NCBI RefSeq assembly: GCF_932526225.1
Contig: NC_064045.1
Coordinates: 11,322,442-11,382,441 of the forward strand
Source of the DNA: Nematostella vectensis
Lineage: Eukaryota > Cnidaria > Anthozoa > Actiniaria > Edwardsiidae
Direction: 5' to 3'
DNA: 60,000 nt
The notes under the pieces were generated by a model. It made no database searches. It had not been told where the DNA came from and saw only the letters and a program-made list of their open reading frames with translations. Positions 59,201-60,000 of the stretch are shown in pieces. A program made the translations under genes and the position numbers. Position 1 is the stretch's first letter; the number at the start of each line of letters is the position of its first letter.

Positions 59201-59872
59201 GTACGCTAAGATTCTGGTTGGTCGCCAATATATAATATATAATAATTTGAAAGCCGCTGAGAAACCCTCGTCATGGTTGACGCCCTTTTTCATAAAATGC
59301 CTGAATTATAACAAAAAGGCTAAGAGCCCTTCTTGATCCTACCAGAGCCTTCTTAGGGACTATGTGACAGTTGAGTACAGTGGATACCTTCTCATTCCTC
59401 CTCCTTTATTTTTCTCTAATAAAATGTCTGAATTATAACAAGGAGGTTTAAAGCCCTTGTTGATCCTACCAGAGCCTTCTTAGGGACTATGTGACAGTTG
59501 AGTACAGGTGGATACCTTCTCACCCCTCCGCTATTTTTTCTCTCATAAAATGTCTGAATTATAACAAGGAGGTTGAGAGCCCTCCTTGATCCCACCTGCT
59601 CACGATTGCCTTGGCAGGGGTCCCTGTCAAACTATTGTCAGTTCCCATGACAACGTTTGTTATTGTCTTAGCGTCACGCACTCCTGCGGATGCAGTACCA
59701 ATGTACTGTCTGAACATGTCAATCATCAGCGTCATGCCATCCAGCGGGTGCAACACGATGGCAACGTGATGCCAGGTTGCTATGGAGACGGATGCAGACG
59801 CTGACCACACAGTATTGCCGTCGAAGATCTTGGCTTGGAGTTGGTTGGTGGATAACACGGTGATACGATACC
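15093..59872 (-). CDS. Polycystin-1-like receptor/channel protein, 28 exons, 5' partial
   Basis: Twenty-eight exons join without a frame break into about 4,060 codons ending at 15093. Approximate visible residues: LamG-like 1-120, F5/8C 121-275, WSC 290-366, PKD 367-510, Cys-rich 568-690, PKD-like repeats 690-1500, REJ 1500-2085, GAIN/GPS to about 2610, TM1 about 2640, PLAT 2664-2813, TM2-TM6, TOP domain, S2-S6 with pore, coiled and charged tail to 4059. The family (polycystin-1, PKD1L, sea urchin suREJ) forms 11-helix membrane receptors, self-cleaved at GPS, that pair with TRPP channels in cilia and other membranes. REJ plus PLAT plus TRPP pore excludes other adhesion receptors. Which PKD1 paralogue this is cannot be settled here. 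The N-terminus and promoter lie beyond 60000. Splice sites were read by eye; exon 18's donor is the least certain. Confidence 0.93.
15145..15285 (-). repeat. Coding 15-bp repeat in the polycystin C-terminus
   Basis: About eight to nine copies of a 15-bp unit encoding EEAKR. Alternating acidic and basic residues predict a long charged helix. Proximal units use GAAG and distal units GAGG variants, showing two rounds of expansion. Confidence 0.9.
17242..17513. repeat. Two direct repeats of about 125 bp, 151 bp apart
   Basis: Copies start at 17242 and 17393 (ATAACGGGTTTCCATG...GTCGGCCCGACTTC). The first copy begins about 18 bases from the exon 28 acceptor. Confidence 0.85.
17660..17846. mobile_element. 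MITE family A, uninterrupted copy
   Basis: TAAGGCTGATTCAGACAGCA at the left is mirrored by AAAGACCGATTTAGACAGCA on the other strand at the right. Lies in the intron between exons 27 and 28. Confidence 0.8.
17965..18195 (-). CDS. Polycystin exon 27: TOP domain, middle
   Basis: Phase 1 in (ATCCCAG|AT), phase 1 out. Contains [15 protein letters not shown], then W-x-Y-x-x-x-x-x-L and [12 protein letters not shown]. Its first 15 coding bases plus acceptor are the parent of the 78-bp array upstream. Confidence 0.92.
18181..18600. repeat. 78-bp minisatellite containing the exon 27 acceptor
   Basis: CATCTGGGATAGG recurs at 18193, 18273, 18351, 18429, 18507 and 18585: spacing 80 then 78. Each unit holds a copy of the acceptor CCTATCCCAG plus about 15 exonic bases. 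Only the first spacing differs (80). Confidence 0.95.
18811..19447. mobile_element. DNA transposon of about 640 bp with GGTTGCACAAAGC ends
   Basis: CCGGTTGCACAAAGCTTGG at the left matches ACGGTTGCACAAAGCTCGG read from the right end. Sub-terminal GGATAA motifs repeat inside. No convincing transposase frame, so non-autonomous. In the intron between exons 26 and 27. Confidence 0.75.
19733..20033 (-). CDS. Polycystin exon 26: polycystin extracellular (TOP) domain, first part
   Basis: Phase 0 in (TTCTAG|GT), phase 1 out (CCCAAG|GTACGG). Ends [14 protein letters not shown], the G-x-x-R-L-R-Q-L-R-V motif of polycystin TOP domains. Confidence 0.92.
20172..20492 (-). pseudogene. LINE reverse transcriptase C-terminal fragment
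   Basis: Reads [18 protein letters not shown], then [35 protein letters not shown] and a stop at 20172: the C-terminal end of a CR1/L2-like LINE ORF2. Truncated at its 5' side; intronic, same strand as the host gene. Confidence 0.82.
20595..21568. mobile_element. DNA transposon of about 970 bp with inverted ends of about 110 bp
   Basis: The segments at 20595-20715 and 21445-21568 are inverted copies (both carry CATGTCGATTCCCATCCTGG on opposite strands, and GGTGGTGGTTACTAAAAATA). A fragment of the same family is in the TSP1 gene. No transposase frame found. In the intron between exons 25 and 26. Confidence 0.8.
21835..22914 (-). CDS. Polycystin exon 25: TM2-TM6 and cytosolic loops
   Basis: 360 codons, phase 0-0. 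[20 protein letters not shown] and RVQRMTCC is the conserved lead-in to TM2 of PKD1 proteins. Hydrophobic segments: TM2 [19 protein letters not shown]3 from [22 protein letters not shown]4 from [21 protein letters not shown]5 over [20 protein letters not shown], and S1 of the channel module over [16 protein letters not shown] Lys-rich loop lies between TM3 and TM4. Confidence 0.93.
23256..23470 (-). CDS. Polycystin exon 24: PLAT/LH2 domain, second half
   Basis: Phase 1 in (TTACCAG|GA), phase 0 out (TTCCAG|GTAGCC). [20 protein letters not shown] and [14 protein letters not shown] complete PLAT. The acceptor lies about 35 bases from the CCATCG hexamer array. Confidence 0.93.
23503..23935. repeat. 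(CCATCG)n / (CCATCA)n hexamer array
   Basis: A nearly pure CCATCG run at about 23636-23870 flanked by CCATCA/CCACCG variants. It ends about 35 bases upstream of the exon 24 acceptor. Frames across it are open only because the repeat lacks stops. Confidence 0.97.
24007..24087. repeat. 26-bp repeat, three copies
   Basis: AACAATACCTTCAGGTTA followed by CACGGGGA, three times with small changes, beside the LINE fragment. Confidence 0.85.
24110..24199 (+). pseudogene. LINE reverse transcriptase C-terminal scrap
   Basis: [20 protein letters not shown] then RT and a stop: the A-F-S-x-x-A-P-x-L-W-N-x-L-P pattern of LINE ORF2 C-termini, on the strand opposite the host gene. Confidence 0.75.
24239..24819. 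mobile_element. DNA transposon of about 580 bp with GAATTCATAGATCCGAC ends
   Basis: GAATTCATAGATCCGAC at the left is perfectly mirrored by GTCGGATCTATGAATTC at the right; the inverted repeat continues with CGCACGAATA-CCAATCAG and ATGTCCCACAAA. In the intron between exons 23 and 24. Confidence 0.85.
24862..24949. repeat. Near-perfect 35-bp hairpin
   Basis: Arms at 24862-24896 and 24915-24949 pair with one mismatch around an 18-base loop (CATCCTCGGAAACCCAGGGG). TAACAAACTC occurs directly on both sides, so it may be a foldback insert with a 10-bp target duplication. It ends 34 bases downstream of the exon 23 donor in the direction of transcription. Confidence 0.9.
24983..25214 (-). CDS. Polycystin exon 23: PLAT/LH2 domain, first half
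   Basis: Phase 0 in (TTTCAG|AT), phase 1 out (GCTTAG|GTAAGC). [20 protein letters not shown] and [11 protein letters not shown] are the signature start of PLAT, a cytosolic lipid- and protein-binding beta sandwich. Confidence 0.93.
25390..25670. repeat. 74-bp array containing the exon 22 donor
   Basis: The CACC at the exon 22 donor (25623) recurs at 25549, 25475 and 25401: exactly 74 apart. Each copy includes a decayed version of about 40 coding bases of exon 22 (the CACGTCTGGCC part) plus the donor. Confidence 0.88.
25626..25850 (-). CDS. Polycystin exon 22: GPS cleavage site and TM1
   Basis: 75 codons, phase 0-0, acceptor TGTGTAG|GT, donor AAGAAG|GTGAGT. Carries [15 protein letters not shown], an intact GPS: H-C-x-C-x-H-L followed by T, with cleavage expected between L and T. 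The first membrane helix follows ([16 protein letters not shown]), then a basic stop ([11 protein letters not shown]). Arrays at both junctions. Confidence 0.95.
25840..26080. repeat. 55-bp array containing the exon 22 acceptor
   Basis: GGGCCGACCTA starts at 25843, 25898, 25953 and 26026; spacing 55, 55, 73 (the last with an 18-base insert). Each copy holds TGTGTAG|GTCGGCCC, i.e. the acceptor plus about 13 exonic bases. Confidence 0.92.
26091..26455. repeat. Two-copy direct repeat, 191-bp period
   Basis: CCATCAAGCGTGCATTT at 26091 and CCATCAAGAGTGAATTT at 26282 start diverged copies that share CCTTACATATCA and GGACATTCTTATTT. In the intron between exons 21 and 22. Confidence 0.85.
26599..27171 (-). 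CDS. Polycystin exon 21: GAIN domain, first part of GPS
   Basis: 191 codons, phase 0-0, donor TGCCGG|GTAAGT. Ends with [17 protein letters not shown], the first Cys, W-x-x-x-x-x-x-W and G-C of the GPS motif. Several glycosylation sites precede it. Confidence 0.93.
27601..27852 (-). CDS. Polycystin exon 20: GAIN domain
   Basis: 84 codons, phase 0-0, acceptor TTCAAAG|GA after a poly-T tract, donor GTTAAG|GTGCAG. Beta strands and two cysteines ([17 protein letters not shown]) of GAIN subdomain B. Confidence 0.82.
28307..28501 (-). CDS. Polycystin exon 19: helical GAIN region
   Basis: 65 codons, phase 0-0, acceptor TTTTAG|GC, donor GAAAAG|GTTTGA. Amphipathic helices ([16 protein letters not shown]). 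Confidence 0.8.
29333..29491 (-). CDS. Polycystin exon 18: helical GAIN region
   Basis: Acceptor TGGTAG|AT in phase 0 is good. The donor is uncertain: AGAAAA|GTGTTC at 29332 keeps the phase 0 needed by exon 19 but is weak. Another donor within about 50 bases is possible. Confidence 0.6.
29970..30197 (-). CDS. Polycystin exon 17: helical GAIN region
   Basis: 76 codons, phase 0-0, acceptor TTCTTAG|AA, donor GCAATT|GTGAGT. Helix-rich sequence, as in subdomain A of GAIN. Confidence 0.8.
30590..30697 (-). CDS. Polycystin exon 16: REJ/GAIN junction
   Basis: 36 codons, phase 0-0, acceptor TTTCCAG|GT, donor TTTGAG|GTAGCT. Short, acidic, fits the link between REJ and the helical part of GAIN. Confidence 0.75.
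30853..31121. mobile_element. Foldback element with inverted arms of about 110 bp
   Basis: Left arm (30853-30965) and right arm (31008-31121) are inverted copies: GCATGTAAGCACGG-type and CCACTGAAGC segments on the left, GCTTCAGTGG and CATGCTTACATGCGGGC on the right. Loop of about 40 bases. In the intron between exons 15 and 16. Confidence 0.9.
31365..31558 (-). CDS. Polycystin exon 15: REJ domain, end
   Basis: Phase 1 in (TCTGGCAG-type acceptor TTTGCCAG|AT), phase 0 out (GTCAAG|GTACAT). [11 protein letters not shown] and [15 protein letters not shown] are the closing strands. Confidence 0.88.
32113..32278 (-). CDS. Polycystin exon 14: REJ domain, continued
   Basis: Phase 0 in (TCGTAG|AC), phase 1 out (CTACAG|GTAAGA). 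[12 protein letters not shown] and [10 protein letters not shown] are the N-x-P-P-x-G-x-C and C-x-G-W-x-D motifs of REJ. Confidence 0.9.
32380..32623 (-). CDS. Polycystin exon 13: REJ domain, continued
   Basis: Phase 2 in (TTTCAG|A), phase 0 out (GCCAAG|GTAAGG). Contains [18 protein letters not shown] and [11 protein letters not shown], matching the second half of REJ modules. Confidence 0.9.
32624..33666 (-). other. Intron between exons 12 and 13
   Basis: AT-rich, no second gene. A stretch near 33550-33640 (GGATTTTTCTTCGGGGGTGC on the minus strand) looks like a transposon end but has no partner. Confidence 0.45.
33667..37247 (-). CDS. Polycystin exon 12: PKD-like repeats and first part of REJ
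   Basis: A giant exon of 3,581 bases, phase 0 in (CACCAG|AT), phase 2 out (ATCAT|GTAAGC). It carries at least four clear PKD repeats ([36 protein letters not shown]) among more diverged ones, then REJ from about 34.4 kb: [42 protein letters not shown] and [13 protein letters not shown] all follow REJ spacing. Many N-x-S/T sites suggest heavy glycosylation. PKD repeats act as extensible, mechanically stable spacers; REJ was first found in the sea urchin sperm receptor for egg jelly. Confidence 0.95.
37624..50103. repeat. 12.5-kb minisatellite, 31-bp unit, about 400 copies
   Basis: The unit is CTCGTATGGTATTATGTCAT followed by GTGATATATTT (31 bp); main variants swap GTCATGTG for GTGATGTG, TTT for GTC, or lose five bases. 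Higher-order copies are clear: 936-bp period in about 40.0-41.9 kb, 2,941-bp period in about 43.4-49.1 kb, about 650-bp period in 48.5-49.9 kb. It fills the intron between exons 11 and 12 and starts about 25 bases beyond the exon 11 donor. No coding content. Confidence 0.97.
50128..50493 (-). CDS. Polycystin exon 11: cysteine-rich ectodomain region
   Basis: 122 codons, phase 0-0, donor GCAGAG|GTGAGT. The first third has seven cysteines ([16 protein letters not shown] and on), the rest is PKD-like. I do not recognise the Cys pattern. Its donor precedes the 12.5-kb satellite by about 25 bases. Confidence 0.85.
50533..50741. repeat. 119-bp tandem duplication
   Basis: TTAACAGAGGTA recurs at 50533 and 50652; the two copies share GTGACCAATGTTTTGAGAC. 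The second copy ends about 33 bases from the exon 10 donor. Confidence 0.85.
50775..50947 (-). CDS. Polycystin exon 10: ectodomain linker
   Basis: 57 codons, phase 1 in, phase 0 out (TTTCAG|GTGAGA). Hydrophilic start, then a beta-rich stretch. No domain named with confidence; the phases tie it to its neighbours. Confidence 0.8.
51186..51405 (-). CDS. Polycystin exon 9: PKD domain end plus a PKD-like segment
   Basis: Phase 0 in (TTTGCAG|GT), phase 1 out (GGATT|GTGAGT). The first residues close the preceding PKD fold; the rest is a diverged beta-rich PKD-like segment with two cysteines. Confidence 0.85.
51641..51905. mobile_element. MITE, GTGCAAACAGTGCTG ends
   Basis: GAGCTCAGTGCAAACAG at the left is mirrored imperfectly by GCTGTTTACACAGAGCTT at the right; an internal 73-bp direct repeat (TTTGCCAACATTTT). 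Related to 8617-8802. In the intron between exons 8 and 9. Confidence 0.6.
52038..52246 (-). CDS. Polycystin exon 8: PKD domain
   Basis: Phase 1 in, phase 0 out. Finishes WSC with [10 protein letters not shown], then starts an Ig-like PKD domain with [11 protein letters not shown] (W/Y-D-x-G-D-G hallmark) and [10 protein letters not shown]. Confidence 0.9.
52618..52754 (-). CDS. Polycystin exon 7: WSC domain, second half
   Basis: Phase 2 in (ATTTAG|A), phase 1 out (AATGCG|GTAAGA). [13 protein letters not shown] and [15 protein letters not shown] give the C-F-C and C-x-x-x-C...C-G-G pattern of WSC, a putative carbohydrate-binding module that vertebrate polycystin-1 also carries. This exon has no long open frame of its own and is found by phase and pattern. 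Confidence 0.88.
52845..54400. repeat. 50-54-bp array containing the exon 6 donor
   Basis: About 30 units. The exon-proximal family (53.7-54.4 kb) has the coding end AAGCTGTCTTCG plus GTAAGT. The distal family (52.85-53.7 kb) has a longer unit in which many donors read GATAAG instead of GGTAAG. Confidence 0.95.
54354..54450 (-). CDS. Polycystin exon 6: WSC domain, first half
   Basis: Phase 1 in (TTTCAG|TT), phase 2 out (TCTTCG|GTAAGT). Encodes IGCMKG...YKMTPTSCL, the first half of a WSC domain. Other input phases hit stops. The last 25 coding bases and the donor are the parent of the array at 52845-54400. Confidence 0.85.
54693..56032. repeat. 84-bp array containing the exon 5 donor
   Basis: About 16 units at 84-bp period (for example ATACCTTCATC at 55883 and 55967). 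Each unit includes about 60 bases equivalent to the exon 5 end, the donor GAAG|GTATTT and the first intron bases. The array begins at the last conserved F5/8C residue. Confidence 0.95.
55971..56148 (-). CDS. Polycystin exon 5: F5/8C domain, end
   Basis: Phase 0 in, phase 1 out. [19 protein letters not shown] is the diagnostic discoidin C-terminus. The 20 residues after it come from the first unit of the 84-bp array, and the only donor giving the phase-1 exit needed by exon 6 is GATGAAG|GTATTT at 55970. Without transcript data the exact donor is inferred. Confidence 0.8.
56678..56896. mobile_element. MITE, AAGCCCCATCTACAC ends
   Basis: AAGCCCCATCTACAC at the left and GTGGAGATGGGGCTT at the right; TACACTAGCAA repeats inside. 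219 bp, in the intron between exons 4 and 5. Confidence 0.8.
57196..57389 (-). CDS. Polycystin exon 4: F5/8C domain, middle
   Basis: Phase 1 in, phase 0 out. [17 protein letters not shown], then IYGLTTQGR and [11 protein letters not shown] match the strands of F5/8C domains (Q-x-L-x-x-D-L, V-x-G-I-x-T-Q-G, Y-S-x-D-x-x-x-W). Confidence 0.92.
57531..57860. mobile_element. Truncated relative of the 10443-10907 element
   Basis: GCCCGGGGTGG and CAGACGGGGGTG match the end of the other copy; the interior repeats ACCCTAAGAGAT. No right-hand end is visible. In the intron between exons 3 and 4. Confidence 0.65.
58001..58176. mobile_element. Foldback element with 75-bp arms
   Basis: GGCCATTCCAGCTATA and CCTCAACTACC at the left reappear inverted at the right (GGTAGTTGAGG, TATAGCTGGAATGGCC). 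GCGCGC-rich centre. It ends 19 bases past the exon 3 donor. Confidence 0.9.
58195..58323 (-). CDS. Polycystin exon 3: F5/8C (discoidin) domain, start
   Basis: 43 codons, phase 1-1, acceptor TTATCAG|AT, donor GACTCAG|GTATGG. Contains [12 protein letters not shown], the start of discoidin domains (I-T-A-S-S). The acceptor region is the parent of the array at 58290-58860. Confidence 0.85.
58290..58865. repeat. 84-85-bp array containing the exon 3 acceptor
   Basis: TTCATGGGG (one copy TTCTTGGGG) recurs at 58311, 58396, 58480, 58565, 58649, 58734 and 58819: spacing alternates 84 and 85. Each unit carries a copy of GATCAG|ATTCCCC and the first exonic bases up to GATGTTGG. Confidence 0.95.
58884..58977 (-). 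CDS. Polycystin exon 2: LamG-like domain, end
   Basis: Phase 0 in, phase 1 out (TTACCG|GTGAGC). Encodes [20 protein letters not shown], the classical final strand of LamG/pentraxin domains (G-x-I-x-x-V-x-I-W-x-R-x-L-S). The competing open frame here is not homologous to anything I recognise. Confidence 0.85.
59009..59592. repeat. Array of about 125-130 bp units next to the exon 1 donor
   Basis: GACTATGTGACAGTTGAGTA occurs at about 59020, 59356 and 59486, and TGTCTGAATTATAACA-type segments three times. The copy closest to exon 1 starts within about 10 bases of the donor at 59603. Confidence 0.85.
59604..59872 (-). CDS. Polycystin exon 1 visible: LamG/concanavalin-like domain, first part
   Basis: Enters in phase 1 (CTAG|GG), leaves in phase 0 at GGCAATC|GTGAGC. 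The pattern [14 protein letters not shown] and later VVMGTDN is typical of LamG/pentraxin-fold domains, in which a W-H-H/V segment precedes the central strands. Confidence 0.8.
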
Positions 59873-60000
59873 CTAGAGGGAAAATGAAGAAGTAAACGAC
59901 CTTTATCACACTTGTGCGATGAATGCATCCAACAACTAGACGCTCAGTTGAGCGTGAAGTCGGGCTAGTTGGTTAGTAGGAGTACATCATATACATAAAA
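59873..60000 (-). other. Upstream intron of the polycystin gene
   Basis: No coding sequence seen. The preceding exon must lie beyond the window because the LamG-like domain lacks its first strands. Confidence 0.6.

Noticed and set aside
59594-59596. Alternative donor AGCAG|GTGGGA for visible exon 1
   Set aside because: It would force exon 2 into a frame without the conserved LamG ending; the upstream ATC|GTGAGC site keeps it.

Overview
This is a stretch of animal nuclear genome. Genes are split into many short exons with GT-AG introns, most of the sequence is intron or intergenic, and it is full of small inverted-repeat transposons and minisatellites. The protein families (polycystin-1, thrombospondin type 1 repeats), the exon style and the transposon types suggest a cnidarian, perhaps a sea anemone such as Nematostella; that placement is inference, not proof.

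Two protein-coding genes are supported, both on the minus strand. (1) Positions 831-7499 hold the 5' part of a gene for a secreted or cell-surface protein: a signal-peptide exon, a Thr/Pro-rich mucin-like exon with an internal 36-bp coding repeat, four thrombospondin type 1 (TSP1) exons and a short acidic linker exon. Every intron is phase 1, and the gene runs off the left edge. (2) Positions 15093-59872 hold the 3' part of a very large polycystin-1-like gene. I rebuilt 28 exons whose phases join into one frame of about 4,060 codons. Domain order is LamG-like, F5/8C (discoidin), WSC, PKD repeats, a cysteine-rich region, more PKD-like repeats, REJ, GAIN with an intact GPS autoproteolysis site, the first membrane helix, PLAT, further membrane helices, the polycystin extracellular (TOP) domain, a TRP-type pore and a charged C-terminal tail. 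The start of the gene lies beyond 60000.

Between the genes (about 7.5-15.1 kb) I see no further gene: only the presumed promoter of gene 1, LINE debris, several miniature inverted-repeat elements (one nested in another) and a 17-bp minisatellite.

The most striking pattern is that many tandem arrays in the polycystin gene sit on exon-intron junctions, and their repeat unit contains a copy of that junction. Clear cases are the acceptors at 58323, 25850 and 18195 and the donors at 55971, 54354 and 25626. Arrays also start within a few to about 30 bases of the donors at 59604 and 50128, and of a TSP1 donor at 4527 in the neighbouring gene. One intron (37248-50127) is almost wholly a 12.5-kb array of a 31-bp unit with higher-order repeats. 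This looks like recurrent intron growth by tandem duplication seeded at splice sites, leaving rows of decoy splice sites. It is the best candidate here for something not yet described.

Functionally, the polycystin is expected to be a large adhesion-type receptor/channel subunit of the plasma or ciliary membrane that pairs with a PKD2-type channel. The TSP1/mucin protein would be secreted. Nothing in the sequence shows that the two genes act together.
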